Below are positions 35,652-44,694 of a DNA stretch of 64,000 bases, piece after piece. Below the pieces are notes generated by a model, which did no database searches, had not been told where the DNA came from, and was given only the letters and a program-made list of their open reading frames with translations. Source of the stretch: Telluria antibiotica (GTDB lineage: Bacteria; Pseudomonadota; Gammaproteobacteria; Burkholderiales; Burkholderiaceae_D); the NCBI RefSeq assembly GCF_011682055.1, contig NZ_JAAQOM010000003.1, positions 186,001-250,000 on the forward strand, written 5' to 3'. Made by a program: the position numbers and the translations under genes. The stretch's first letter is position 1. Each line of letters begins with the position of its first letter.

Positions 35652-36890
35652 ATGGCGAAACATGAACACTACGATGTGCTGAACGTGGAAGGCGGCCGTC
35701 CCGTCAAGATGTGGACGCGCGGCGTCCCGGTGGAAGAGGAGGCGAAACGCCAGCTGGCCAACACGGCGCGCATGCCGTTCATCTACAAGCACATGGCCGC
35801 GATGCCCGACGTCCACCTGGGCAAGGGGTCGACGATCGGCAGCGTGATCCCCACGCTGGGCGCCGTGATCCCGGCCGCCGTCGGCGTCGACATCGGCTGC
35901 GGCATGATGGCCGCGAAGACCACGCTGAGCGCGAACGACCTGCCGGACAACCTGGGGCCGCTGCGCAGCGCCATCGAGCGCTCCGTGCCGCACGGGATGT
36001 CGCCGAAGACGCGCGGCTTCAAGGGCCGCGACAAGGGATCGTGGGATACGCCGCCGCAGCCCGTCGACCAGGCCTGGATGACGCTGAAGGACGAGTTCGA
36101 CGACATCTGCCGCAAGACCCCGCGGTTGAAGAACACGAACAATTACAAGCACCTGGGAACGCTGGGCAGCGGTAACCACTTCATCGAGATCTGCCTGGAC
36201 GAGCAGGGCTTCGTGTGGTTCATGCTGCACTCCGGCTCGCGCGGTGTCGGCAATGCGATCGGCTCGCATTTCATCGAACTGGCCAAGCAGGACATGCGGA
36301 CGCACTTCATCAACCTGCCGGACCAGGACCTGGCGTACCTGCCGGAAGGGACGCAGCATTACGACGACTACGTCGAAGCCGTGGGCTGGGCCCAGAAGTT
36401 CGCACGCATGAACCGCGAAGTGATGATGCAGAACCTGATCGCGGCCGTGCGCACGGTCATCACGAAGCCGTTCGAGACGCACGTGGAGGCGGTGAACTGC
36501 CACCACAACTACGTGCAGAAGGAACACCACTTCGGCAAGGACGTGCTGGTGACGCGCAAGGGCGCCGTGTCCGCGCGCGAGGGTGAGCTGGGTATCATTC
36601 CGGGTTCGATGGGCGCGAAGAGCTTCATCGTGCGTGGCAAGGGGAATCCGGACAGCTTCCACAGCTGCAGCCACGGCGCCGGCCGTACGATGAGCCGCAC
36701 GGAAGCCAAGCGCCGCTACTCCGTCGAGGACCAGGTGCGCGCCACGGAAGGCGTCGAATGCCGCAAGGATGCCGACGTGATCGACGAGATCCCGATGGCC
36801 TACAAGGACATCGACGCAGTGATGGCGGCACAGAGCGACCTGGTCGAAGTCGTGCACACGTTGAAGCAGATCGTCTGCGTCAAGGGATGA
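35652..36890 (+). CDS. rtcB: RNA-splicing ligase RtcB
   Basis: A 412-aa GTP- and Mn-dependent RNA ligase that joins 2',3'-cyclic phosphate or 3'-phosphate ends to 5'-OH ends. It shows the metal-binding Cys in VGVDIGCGMM, GSGNHFIEI, the SGSRGVGN loop, the HHNY metal site and the guanylylated His in SCSHGAGRTMSR. The length fits the family (E. coli RtcB is about 408 aa). It overlaps no gene, and RtcA follows by 11 bases. Confidence 0.97.
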   Translation: MAKHEHYDVLNVEGGRPVKMWTRGVPVEEEAKRQLANTARMPFIYKHMAAMPDVHLGKGSTIGSVIPTLGAVIPAAVGVDIGCGMMAAKTTLSANDLPDNLGPLRSAIERSVPHGMSPKTRGFKGRDKGSWDTPPQPVDQAWMTLKDEFDDICRKTPRLKNTNNYKHLGTLGSGNHFIEICLDEQGFVWFMLHSGSRGVGNAIGSHFIELAKQDMRTHFINLPDQDLAYLPEGTQHYDDYVEAVGWAQKFARMNREVMMQNLIAAVRTVITKPFETHVEAVNCHHNYVQKEHHFGKDVLVTRKGAVSAREGELGIIPGSMGAKSFIVRGKGNPDSFHSCSHGAGRTMSRTEAKRRYSVEDQVRATEGVECRKDADVIDEIPMAYKDIDAVMAAQSDLVEVVHTLKQIVCVKG

Positions 36891-36901
36891 AAGGACAACA
36901 C

Positions 36902-37945
36902 ATGATCGAACTGGATGGCGCCGTCGGCGAAGGCGGCGGCCAGATCCTGCGCAGCGCGCTCACGCTGGCCATGATCACGGGGCAGCCGTTCCGCATCCGG
37001 AACATCCGCGCGAATCGCGCCAAGCCGGGCTTGATGCGCCAGCACCTCGTGGCCGTGCAGGCGGCGCTGCGGGTGTGCGGCGGCGACGCGTCCGGGGCCG
37101 CGCTCGGCAGTCAGGACCTGACGTTCCTGCCGGGGCCCGTGAAGGGGGGCGACTACGCGTTCGCGATCGGTACGGCCGGCAGCTGCACGCTGGTGCTGCA
37201 GACCGTGCTGCCGGCCTTGCTGGCGGCGGACAAGCCGTCGACATTGACGCTGACGGGCGGGACGCACAACCCGATGGCGCCGCCGGTGCAATTCCTGCAG
37301 CGCGCCTGGTGTCCGCGCCTGGCCGAGATGGGGGCGCACATCGACATCCGCCTCGAGCGCTTCGGTTTTTATCCGGCCGGCGGCGGCGGCGTCGAGGCAC
37401 GCGTGGCACCGTGCGCGCGACTGCTGCCGCGCACGTGGATGACGCGCGGCGAGCGCCGTGCCGCCTATGCCGAGGCGTTCGTGGCCGGCGTGCCGGGGCG
37501 GGTGGCGCAGCGTGAGCTGGAATGCGTCGGCAAGTCGATGAACTGGGGCGACGATCAACTGCTGATACGTGGCCTGCCGGCCGACCAGGGGCCGGGCAAC
37601 GCGCTGATGCTGACGCTTGAATACGAGCACGCGACCGAGGTCTTCACGGCGTTCGGCGAAAAATCCGTGTCATCCAAACAGGTGGCGCGCCAGGTGGTGC
37701 AGCGTGCGCGCCAATACCTCGTGTCGGAAGGCGCGTTCGCCGAATACCTCGCCGACCAGATGATGCTGCCGCTCGCGCTGGCGGGTGCCGGCGGCTTTAC
37801 GCTGGACGAGGTGTCCATGCATGCGCGGACCAACGCTCAAGTGATCGAGATGTTCCTGCCAGTGAGTTTCCACTTCGGACGGCACGATGGCGTGGACAGC
37901 TGCACGGTGACGGGCCGGACGACGGCTAACTCATCGGTTCAATAG
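36902..37945 (+). CDS. rtcA: RNA 3'-terminal phosphate cyclase RtcA
   Basis: A 347-aa enzyme that converts RNA 3'-phosphate to a 2',3'-cyclic phosphate via adenylylation. Key blocks are the start MIELDGAVGEGGGQILRSAL, IRANRAKPGLMRQHL, the GGTHNPMAPP segment and the His-containing EVSMHARTNAQVIEMFLPVS, where the adenylylated histidine is expected. It is co-transcribed with rtcB from the sigma-54 promoter and cycles RNA ends for RtcB. ATG 36902 starts the family N terminus; the frame stays open upstream inside rtcB. Confidence 0.96.
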   Translation: MIELDGAVGEGGGQILRSALTLAMITGQPFRIRNIRANRAKPGLMRQHLVAVQAALRVCGGDASGAALGSQDLTFLPGPVKGGDYAFAIGTAGSCTLVLQTVLPALLAADKPSTLTLTGGTHNPMAPPVQFLQRAWCPRLAEMGAHIDIRLERFGFYPAGGGGVEARVAPCARLLPRTWMTRGERRAAYAEAFVAGVPGRVAQRELECVGKSMNWGDDQLLIRGLPADQGPGNALMLTLEYEHATEVFTAFGEKSVSSKQVARQVVQRARQYLVSEGAFAEYLADQMMLPLALAGAGGFTLDEVSMHARTNAQVIEMFLPVSFHFGRHDGVDSCTVTGRTTANSSVQ

Positions 37946-38069
37946 ATATTTCCTTATAAAACTTTATATTAATGCAAGCAATTTACAGATATGCATAAGA
38001 ATGTCGAGTAAATTTACATTCATTGTGCATAATCTTATTTTGTCATACAAATCAATGGCATTTTGTTAC

Positions 38070-38085
38070 TGGCATAGCTCTTGCT
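38070..38085 (+). promoter_or_regulatory. Sigma-54 (-24/-12) promoter of the second PEP-CTERM gene
   Basis: TGGCATAGCTCTTGCT has the -24 GG and -12 GC ten bases apart and TTGCT at -12, close to consensus. It lies 54 bases before ATG 38140 in an otherwise AT-rich stretch. Confidence 0.8.
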
Positions 38086-38139
38086 AACCTCGGTCCCGTG
38101 GTACTTTTGATAAACCTTTTTCATGAACTAGGACCGAGA

Positions 38140-38760
38140 ATGAGATTCAAACCCGCTGTCGCCTTGCTGGCGCTGACCGTATTCGCAACCGGCGCCCAGG
38201 CGACCGACCTGTCTTTCACGGGTAACTTCAACCATGACAATGACGTGCAAGCCTTTACCTTCACGGTGAGCAGCACGTCGAGTGTGACCCTGCGCAGCTG
38301 GTCGTATGCCGGCGGCGTGAACGCGAACGGCGACACGATCGCCCGCGGCGGATTCGATCCGATCCTGGGGCTGTTCGACTCGACGGGCAACAAGCTCTAC
38401 GAGCAGGACGACGCCGGATGCGGCGTGGTGGCAGGCGATGCCGTGACGGGCCGTTGCTTCGACGTCAAATACACGACTGACCTGGCGGCTGGGACGTACA
38501 CGGTGACGGTCCAGCAATATGACAACTTCGCGGCGGGTGCTCATCTGTCGGACGGGTTCGATCGCGACGGCGTCGCCTACCAGAACTTCCGCAACGGCTT
38601 CGTCGACGTGGCTGGTGACAAGCGCGATGCGCACTGGGCATTCGACATCCTGAACGTCGACTCGGCCGTCGTCGTTCCGCCGGCGGACGTACCGGAACCG
38701 GCGTCGCTGGCACTGCTGGGCATCGGTGCGCTCGGGCTGCTGCGCCGCAAGCGTGCTTAA
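38140..38760 (+). CDS. PEP-CTERM protein of the DVUA0089 type
   Basis: A 206-aa secreted protein. The signal peptide (MRFKPAVALLALTVFATGAQ) is followed by a beta-rich domain starting LSFTGNFNHDNDVQAFTFTV and containing GFDPILGLFDSTGNKLYEQD, which resembles DVUA0089-type domains. The C-terminal sorting signal reads VPEPASLALLGIGALGLLRR plus KRA. It carries two cysteines (GCGVV and GRCFD) that may form a disulfide. ATG 38140 starts the signal peptide; the upstream frame from 38023 would include the promoter. Confidence 0.88.
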   Translation: MRFKPAVALLALTVFATGAQATDLSFTGNFNHDNDVQAFTFTVSSTSSVTLRSWSYAGGVNANGDTIARGGFDPILGLFDSTGNKLYEQDDAGCGVVAGDAVTGRCFDVKYTTDLAAGTYTVTVQQYDNFAAGAHLSDGFDRDGVAYQNFRNGFVDVAGDKRDAHWAFDILNVDSAVVVPPADVPEPASLALLGIGALGLLRRKRA

Positions 38761-38780
38761 GCTGCGCTGAGCAGCCAAAC

Positions 38781-38822
38781 ACAAAGGGGTTACGAGTTTG
38801 TGCTCGTAACCCCTTTGTTTTT
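38781..38822. terminator. Strong bidirectional terminator
   Basis: A perfect 16-bp stem (38781-38796 with 38803-38818) has a 6-base loop and T-runs on both outward sides. It ends the PEP-CTERM gene and the convergent acyltransferase gene. Confidence 0.95.
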
Positions 38823-38841
38823 CAATCGCTCAGATCCCGAT

Positions 38842-40023
38842 TTATCCGGAAAGGCGTTCTTCATCGGCAGCAACGCTCGGCGAGGGCTGGGGCGGCAACA
38901 GGAGATCGTCGAGCGGGATCGCCACGTCATTCTTGACAGGTGTCGACGATCCTAGCCTGGTCACATTGTGGACTTGATCGATCAACTTGCCGATCCAGCC
39001 CTTGTGCCGCTCGCACAGAAGCGCGAGCCATGCGGCGACCAGGAATGGCACGAGGTAGATGGCGGCAACGAACACGGGCCCGCTCGTCAACTTTGCGCCG
39101 TACAGAATCGCCTTGATGAAATACATGAGCGGGTAATGGAACAAATACAGCCCGAAACTGATATCGGCACCGACCTGGATCGGCCATGCAAAGCGCTGCA
39201 GTACCGCCTGGAAGCGGTCGGCAATGCGCGAGAATCCATAAATATTGATGGCGACCAGTACGCCGATGAGGTAGCTCGCCGGCCAGAAACCCACCTTCCA
39301 TTTCGCACCCGCCGCAATGCCCGGGAAGGTCTCCGCAAGTACCGGACCGGCATTGAATGCTGAAAATGCGAGGGCAGCAACGATTGAGCCGAGCCAGAAC
39401 GTCCAGCCGACCAAAGCCGACGTACCGCGGCGCGCCACGGCAAAGTGGATGGCGGAGCCCAGCAGCCAGATCGGGAGTCCCACCAGAATATCCGGGCCGG
39501 CGATCGCGGCAGCGCAGGCGATGGCGATGTATTTTTTCTTGCCGGAGAAATAGACTGCGGCAGCGAAAATCATGTAGTACCAAAATTCGTAGGAGAGCGA
39601 CCAGAACGGCCCATTGGTACCCGGATAGATGTTCGCATGCCAGACCTGGTTGAGGAACAGGGCGTTCAGGCCAAGCGACGCGACCCATTTGAAGATATTG
39701 TAGGGCTGCATGGGCGAATAGGCGTCCAGCGAGATGGATTGCCCTATCGTGTCCCATACCATCGTCAGCACCAGCGCCGGCAAGCAGACGGACCATAATC
39801 TGACGAGGCGCGCGCGGAGGAACGCGTACCCGTCGGGCTGTTTCATGCCCGAGAACGTGATGAGCATCCCGGACAGAACGAAAAATACGAACACCGCCTC
39901 GCTGCCCATATTCCCCACGTAAGGGATGCGCATTTTCGTAAAGTAACCGGCATGAGAGACATACACCGCCAGCGCAGCCAGGAACCGCAAGAGGTTGAGG
40001 TAGGAGGACAGTGATCGGTTCAT
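38842..40023 (-). CDS. Membrane acyltransferase, OafA/YrhL type (acyltransferase 3)
   Basis: A 393-aa integral membrane protein with about ten hydrophobic segments. It matches the acyltransferase-3 family: start LNLLRFLAALAVYVSHAGYF with the conserved RxxAAxxVxxxH pattern including the catalytic His, then GSEAVFVFFVLSGMLITFSG and FWSLSYEFWYYMIF. These enzymes move acetyl or other acyl groups onto sugars of exopolysaccharide or lipopolysaccharide on the cell surface. It is followed downstream by a strong terminator and preceded by a paralogue 35 bases upstream. Confidence 0.9.
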   Translation of the reverse strand: MNRSLSSYLNLLRFLAALAVYVSHAGYFTKMRIPYVGNMGSEAVFVFFVLSGMLITFSGMKQPDGYAFLRARLVRLWSVCLPALVLTMVWDTIGQSISLDAYSPMQPYNIFKWVASLGLNALFLNQVWHANIYPGTNGPFWSLSYEFWYYMIFAAAVYFSGKKKYIAIACAAAIAGPDILVGLPIWLLGSAIHFAVARRGTSALVGWTFWLGSIVAALAFSAFNAGPVLAETFPGIAAGAKWKVGFWPASYLIGVLVAINIYGFSRIADRFQAVLQRFAWPIQVGADISFGLYLFHYPLMYFIKAILYGAKLTSGPVFVAAIYLVPFLVAAWLALLCERHKGWIGKLIDQVHNVTRLGSSTPVKNDVAIPLDDLLLPPQPSPSVAADEERLSG

Positions 40024-40058
40024 CAGCGTTGAAATAAAGTATGGACGATGAAGTTGGA

Positions 40059-41204
40059 CTAGGAAGCCAGCCGCTCTCTTTGTTGCTCAGCCAGGTCAAC
40101 GCCGGTTGCCGCTTGTCCGGCTGGACGGTGTTCGTCCCCGCCGGCCGCATCAACAGGTAGCGGGTCGGGGACGGCGGCCTTTTTCTTGTCAGGCCAGATG
40201 TTGCTCAACTTCGAGCGATACCAGCTCGTACGCCGTTCGGTCAGCGTGCCGAGTATCCAGACGCCAGCCATCAGGAGCCCGAAAAAGACGGGCGCTGAAC
40301 GCACGTGCAGACCGTTCCAGAGGATGACTGCGAGCGGCAGGTGGAATACGTACAGCGAGAACGTGAAGCTGGATAAATAGCGGATGACGGTCTTGAATTT
40401 CAGGGCCAGCTTCATGCCGAGCGAACCCGCGGCCAGGAAATTCAACGCCACGATCAGGCCCAGTATGAAATCGCCGACGAATTGATTCGACCCTTGGGTG
40501 ACCTGAATCAACCACGGCGACACCACGCGCATGGCTTCGCGTATCTGGATGCCGGCATCGAACCAGAAGAACGCCAGGCCCGCCGCGAGCGATACGACGA
40601 ACAGCGACAGTGCATAGCGCGGTTTCAGCGGCACCATCTTGCGGTGTAACACGACGCCGAGCAGCCAGACGGGCATCAGCAACAGAATCTTCGGCCCGGC
40701 TACCAGGGCGGCACACGCGAGCAGCGGAACACTCCGGTAATAGCACCACAGGCCAAACAGGATGTAATACCAGATTTCGTAGTCCAGGGACCATAGCGTG
40801 CCGACGTAAGGCATCGCCACGTCTGTCCATGACTGCCCGAGAAACGCGAGGTTGATACCGATATCTTGCCAATCAGAGCCGCGTGGGCTGCCATACCTGA
40901 TGAGGTTGGGGATGCCGACACTCGCGATGGCGATGGAAAGCAGCGCCGCGGCCAGCACGACGGGGTAGATCCGCGCGATCCGGTGCAGCGCGTAACCTTG
41001 CAGGCCAAGGTCGGGCCTTGCTGCATGGGAAATCACAAAACCCGACAGTACGAAAAAGATGACGACGGCCGAATGCCCGGGCCAGGGCAGGGGGTATTGC
41101 GGAAAAAGAAAGGACCAGACGTGCGTCAGCAGGACGATGAAAGCCGCTGCGAGGCGCACCAGGTCGAGGTAAATCGAAAGCCCATCCGGGATGTTACGTT
41201 TCAT
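40059..41204 (-). CDS. Membrane acyltransferase, OafA/YrhL type (tandem paralogue)
   Basis: A 381-aa paralogue of the next gene with the same layout: MKRNIPDGLSIYLDLVRLAA, the catalytic-region LTHVWSFLFPQYPLPWPGHS, and the GTLWSLDYEIWYYILFG block. The C-terminal 40 residues are polar. I place the start at ATG 41204, where the conserved N terminus begins, instead of 41255. The two genes probably modify different sites of one surface polysaccharide. Their base composition is less GC-rich than the core genes, which suggests horizontal origin. Confidence 0.88.
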   Translation of the reverse strand: MKRNIPDGLSIYLDLVRLAAAFIVLLTHVWSFLFPQYPLPWPGHSAVVIFFVLSGFVISHAARPDLGLQGYALHRIARIYPVVLAAALLSIAIASVGIPNLIRYGSPRGSDWQDIGINLAFLGQSWTDVAMPYVGTLWSLDYEIWYYILFGLWCYYRSVPLLACAALVAGPKILLLMPVWLLGVVLHRKMVPLKPRYALSLFVVSLAAGLAFFWFDAGIQIREAMRVVSPWLIQVTQGSNQFVGDFILGLIVALNFLAAGSLGMKLALKFKTVIRYLSSFTFSLYVFHLPLAVILWNGLHVRSAPVFFGLLMAGVWILGTLTERRTSWYRSKLSNIWPDKKKAAVPDPLPVDAAGGDEHRPAGQAATGVDLAEQQRERLAS

Positions 41205-41586
41205 GCGATTCGGGTGAGACTGAAACCGTTGAGGTCGAATGACCCATGATGTCAAGGTCTTGCTAAAAAGTCACTCATTATCACCCCGATCTCGACAAGC
41301 GCACGCATTGTTTCGGTAAATAAGTGTGACAAACAACGGTGAATCTTGGCTGCAGGAAATTAGTGTGCCGATTCGCCTGGCTAGTGACACACGGTAGCGC
41401 GTGTACAAACCCCAGAAAGCAAAAAGCCCAACCGTAAGGACCGGGCTAAGTGCTTGATTCCATTCGTGCCGGCTGCAAACATGGAAAGAGCATTTCAACG
41501 TGTGCACGAGGGGCGCGACGTTTTACTTCAACACGTAACCATATCAATGACTTACTGATGAGTGCATGCGATTGTGGACGAGCGCT
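41205..41586. other. Gap with the left att-like repeat, otherwise non-coding
   Basis: About 380 bases between the acyltransferase start and the arsH stop. It contains the left copy of the island repeat (41411-41477), which ends in a partial tRNA-Thr 3' end. The frame at 41271-41507 on the minus strand has no plausible start signal or homology and I reject it. The rest, 41478-41586, holds no feature I can support. Confidence 0.6.
41411..41477 (+). repeat. Left direct repeat (att-like) of the ars island
   Basis: This 67-base segment matches 46194-46259 with scattered substitutions. It contains a tRNA-terminator-like hairpin (41425-41447) and ends in GTGCCGGCTGCA, which is the reverse complement of the last bases of tRNA-Thr. 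It marks the far end of a probable integrated island. Confidence 0.82.
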
Positions 41587-42303
41587 CTACAGCTTTTCGA
41601 TCTGCCGGTCGATCGCCTTGCGAGCCCGCTCGTCACGTTCGCTATAACGGTCCGTCAGGTAGTCAGTACGGCCGCGCATCAACAATGTGATCTTGAAAAG
41701 CTCTTCCATCACGTCGACGACGCGGTCGTAGTAGGCCGAGGGCCGCATGCGCCCGGCCTCGTCGAACTCCTTGTAGGCCATCGGCACGGAGGACTGGTTC
41801 GGAATCGTGAACATGCGCATCCAGCGGCCCAGCAGACGCAGGGTATTGACGACGTTGAAGGACTGTGAGCCGCCGCAGACCTGCATCACGGCCAGCGTGC
41901 GGCCCTGGCTCGGCCGGATGGCGCCCATTTCCAGTGGAATCCAGTCGATCTGGTTCTTCATCACCGCCGTCACCGCGCCATGGCGCTCCGGGCTGCACCA
42001 TACCTGCCCTTCGGACCACAGGCATAGCTCACGCAGTTCAACGACCTTCGGATGTGTCTCCGGCACGCTGCCGACCATCGGCAGCGCCATCGGGTCGAAG
42101 ATCTTCACCTCGGCGCCGAAGTGTTCCAGGATGCGCGCGGCTTCTTCGGTCAGGAAGCGGCTGAACGAGCGTTCGCGCAGCGAGCCGTACAGCATCAGGA
42201 TGCGCGGTGGATGACGCATGTCGCCGACAGGTGCAAGCTTGTCGACCGTGGGCAGGTCGAGTAGTTCCGGTTTGACGTTGGGGAGATTCGGGATTTTTTC
42301 CAT
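41587..42303 (-). CDS. arsH: ArsH, NADPH-dependent FMN reductase for organoarsenicals
   Basis: A 238-aa flavodoxin-fold protein. It has the FMN-binding loop [14 protein letters not shown], then [20 protein letters not shown] and [20 protein letters not shown], all typical of ArsH. ArsH oxidises trivalent methylarsenicals or reduces quinones. It is the last gene of the ars operon, 14 bases after arsB. The frame stays open to 42444, but the ATG at 42303 gives the family N terminus and avoids overlap with arsB. Confidence 0.93.
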   Translation of the reverse strand: MEKIPNLPNVKPELLDLPTVDKLAPVGDMRHPPRILMLYGSLRERSFSRFLTEEAARILEHFGAEVKIFDPMALPMVGSVPETHPKVVELRELCLWSEGQVWCSPERHGAVTAVMKNQIDWIPLEMGAIRPSQGRTLAVMQVCGGSQSFNVVNTLRLLGRWMRMFTIPNQSSVPMAYKEFDEAGRMRPSAYYDRVVDVMEELFKITLLMRGRTDYLTDRYSERDERARKAIDRQIEKL

Positions 42304-42317
42304 GTCGATGCTTTCGT

Positions 42318-43598
42318 TCAGCTCAGGCGTACGGCCAGGGCGCTCAGGGTCACCAGCAGGATCGGCAGCGTCAGCAAGATACCGATCCGGAAATAGTAGC
42401 CCCACGAGATCTGAATATTCTTTGTCGACAGCACGTGCAACCACAACAGCGTGGCCAGGCTGCCGATTGGCGTGATCTTCGGGCCGAGGTCGGCACCGAT
42501 GACGTTCGCGTACACCATCGCCTCGCGCACGACGCCATGGGCCGGGGTGGCATCGATGGCAAGGGCGCCCACGAGCACTGTCGGCATGTTGTTCATGATG
42601 GACGAGAGGATGGCCGTGATGAAGCCGGTGCCGAGCGCCGCGCCCCAGATACCGTGCTCGGCGCAGCGGTTCAACACGGCCGTCAGATAATCGGTCAGGC
42701 CGGCGTTACGCAGACCATAGACCACCAGGTACATCCCCAACGAGAACACGACCACCTGCCAGGGCGCCCCGCGCAGCACTTCCCGGGTCGAGATCCGATG
42801 TCCACGCGCGGCGACCGCGAGCAGGAGGGCGGCACCCGCCGCGGCCACGGCACTGATCGGGATGCCGACCTTATCCAGCCCGAAAAAACCGGCGAGCAGC
42901 ATCGCCAGCACCCACCAGCCAGTCACGAAGGTCGCACGGTCATGGATCGCTTCTTCCGGTCGCTTGAGCTGGGCCAGGTCGTAGTCGGCGGGGATGTCCT
43001 TCTTGAAGAACCAGACCAGCGCAGCCAGTGTGGCGCCCACCGACATCAGGTTCACCGGCACCATGACGGCGGCATAGCGCGCGAAACCGATGCCGAAGTA
43101 GTCGACCGAGACGATGTTGACGAGGTTCGACACGACGAGCGGCAGGCTGGCCGTATCGGCGATGAAGCCGGCCGCCATGACGAAGGCCAGTGTCGCCCTG
43201 GGAGAAAAGCGCAGGGCAGCCAGCATGGCGATGACGATCGGCGTCAGGATGAGCGCGGCACCATCGTTTGCGAACAGCGCGGCGACGGCGGCGCCAAGCA
43301 GGACGAGCATGACGAACAGGCGCCGGCCGTTGCCGCCACCCCAGCGCGCCACATGCAACGCAGCCCACTCGAAGAAGCCGGCCCTGTCGAGCAGCAGGCT
43401 GATGATGATCACGGCAACGAAGGCGCCGGTGGCGTTCCAGACGATGTGCCAGACAATCGGAATGTCGCTCACGTGGATGACGCCGGCGAGCAGGGCCACG
43501 GCAGCGCCGGCCGATGCGCTCCAACCGATGCCCAGCCCACGTGGCTGCCAGATGACAAGGGCAAGGGTCGCCAAGAAAATGAGGAATGCGGTAAACAC
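42318..43598 (-). CDS. arsB: Arsenite efflux transporter ArsB
   Basis: A 426-aa membrane protein with about 11-12 membrane segments and the ArsB/NhaD-type pattern: [51 protein letters not shown] and [20 protein letters not shown]. It exports arsenite or antimonite. No arsA is present, so it probably acts as a secondary transporter driven by the membrane potential. The start appears to be GTG 43598. It lies 82 bases after arsC. Confidence 0.95.
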   Translation of the reverse strand: MFTAFLIFLATLALVIWQPRGLGIGWSASAGAAVALLAGVIHVSDIPIVWHIVWNATGAFVAVIIISLLLDRAGFFEWAALHVARWGGGNGRRLFVMLVLLGAAVAALFANDGAALILTPIVIAMLAALRFSPRATLAFVMAAGFIADTASLPLVVSNLVNIVSVDYFGIGFARYAAVMVPVNLMSVGATLAALVWFFKKDIPADYDLAQLKRPEEAIHDRATFVTGWWVLAMLLAGFFGLDKVGIPISAVAAAGAALLLAVAARGHRISTREVLRGAPWQVVVFSLGMYLVVYGLRNAGLTDYLTAVLNRCAEHGIWGAALGTGFITAILSSIMNNMPTVLVGALAIDATPAHGVVREAMVYANVIGADLGPKITPIGSLATLLWLHVLSTKNIQISWGYYFRIGILLTLPILLVTLSALAVRLS

Positions 43599-43680
43599 AA
43601 GATCTTTCAGGCGGTCGTGGCTGCAGGCTCACGACAACGGCCGGGATCATCCCCCTGCCGCAGGTTGAGTGAGTGATGGA

Positions 43681-44160
43681 TCAAGCGTCGATGTGCCCGA
43701 TGTGATCGAGTTCCGTCTTGAGCTTCGTGCGGTCGCCTTTCAGCTGGTCCAACGGGAGGGCCAGGAATGCTTCGATGCGCGCGCGCAGGATCGCGTAGGC
43801 TTTCTCGAAGGCGGCGGTGATCTCGTCTTCGGTACCGACGACGTGGCTTGGATCCTCCACGCCCCAGTGCGTCCGCAAAACGGGACCGAGATAGGCCGGG
43901 CAGGTTTCGCCCGCTGCACTGGCGCAGACGGTGACGACGATGTCCGGCGTCACCGGCAGGTTCTCCCAGGACTTGCTGTGGTAGCCCTCGGTCGGGATAC
44001 CTTTGCTGGCCAGCAGGGCAAGTGCGCGTTCGTTCAGCTTGCCGGTGGGCTGACTACCGGCGCTGCTGGCATGCCAGCCGCTTGGCGCCAAGTGATTGAA
44101 GACGGCCTCGCTGATGAGCGAGCGGCAGGAATTGCCGGTGCAGAGGAAGAGTACGTTCAC
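43681..44160 (-). CDS. arsC: Arsenate reductase ArsC (low-molecular-weight phosphatase type)
   Basis: A 159-aa arsenate reductase. The active-site loop is FLCTGNSCRSLISEA (CX5R type), with further conserved DIVVTVCASAAGETCPAYLG containing additional cysteines for the redox relay. It reduces arsenate to arsenite for ArsB. The likely start is GTG 44160, giving NVLFLCTGNSC at the N terminus; the frame stays open to 44232, overlapping the arsR 3' end, but no better start signal is seen there. Confidence 0.9.
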   Translation of the reverse strand: MNVLFLCTGNSCRSLISEAVFNHLAPSGWHASSAGSQPTGKLNERALALLASKGIPTEGYHSKSWENLPVTPDIVVTVCASAAGETCPAYLGPVLRTHWGVEDPSHVVGTEDEITAAFEKAYAILRARIEAFLALPLDQLKGDRTKLKTELDHIGHIDA

Positions 44161-44200
44161 GTTGGATCTCGGGGTCAAAGAGGCATGAAGACAGCGGTGT

Positions 44201-44545
44201 TCAGGCGCCGCAGGTGGATGTACGCGGCTCACAGGCCGGGCTGCCGGTCGGGGAGCAGGGGTTGCCGCCGCAGCAGTTCTCGGTCAGGAACCCGAGCAAG
44301 GCGTTCATGGCGTCGAACTGCGCGGCATAGATGACGAACCGGCCTTCCTGTCGCGGCACGATGAGGTTCGCATTGGACAGTTCTTTCAGGTGGAACGAGA
44401 GCGACGATGGCGGCATGCCAAGCGCTTCCGCGATCTTGCTGGCGGCAAGGCCGCCGGGCCCGGCTTGCACGAGGAGCCGGAAAGTCGCCAGCCGTGATTC
44501 TTGCGCGAGGGCGGCCAGCGCTACGACGGCATCTTTATTGTCCAT
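44201..44545 (-). CDS. arsR: Arsenite-responsive repressor ArsR
   Basis: A 114-aa ArsR/SmtB-family winged-helix repressor (ALAALAQESRLATFRLLVQA, then PSSLSFHLKELSNANLIVPR and GRFVIYAAQFDAM). The C terminus is cysteine-rich (TENCCGGNPCSPTGSPACEP, then STCGA), where As(III) could bind. I prefer ATG 44545, because a TATACT/TTGCAC promoter lies just upstream and a start at 44569 would be at the transcription start. ArsR would repress that promoter and release it with arsenite. Confidence 0.92.
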   Translation of the reverse strand: MDNKDAVVALAALAQESRLATFRLLVQAGPGGLAASKIAEALGMPPSSLSFHLKELSNANLIVPRQEGRFVIYAAQFDAMNALLGFLTENCCGGNPCSPTGSPACEPRTSTCGA

Positions 44546-44575
44546 GATCGATCCGTTATACATTTCCATATTTCT

Positions 44576-44605
44576 AGTATAGTCGAATCATTGCTTGCAG
44601 TGCAA
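44576..44605 (-). promoter_or_regulatory. Sigma-70 promoter of the arsR-C-B-H operon
   Basis: On the minus strand the -35 TTGCAC (44600-44605) and the -10 TATACT (44576-44581) are 18 bases apart. Transcription would start near 44569, just before arsR. Confidence 0.78.
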
Positions 44606-44694
44606 AATGACGTTCGACCGACTGCGTTAATCAGCAGCGGTTACAGCAGTTGAAACAAGCGATCGGGGCGCTATAACTAACGGGGCGCGTACCG

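Noticed and set aside
41271..41507. Small minus-strand frame of 78 codons between the acyltransferase and arsH genes
   Set aside because: It overlaps the att-like repeat, has no clear ribosome-binding site and no recognisable motif.
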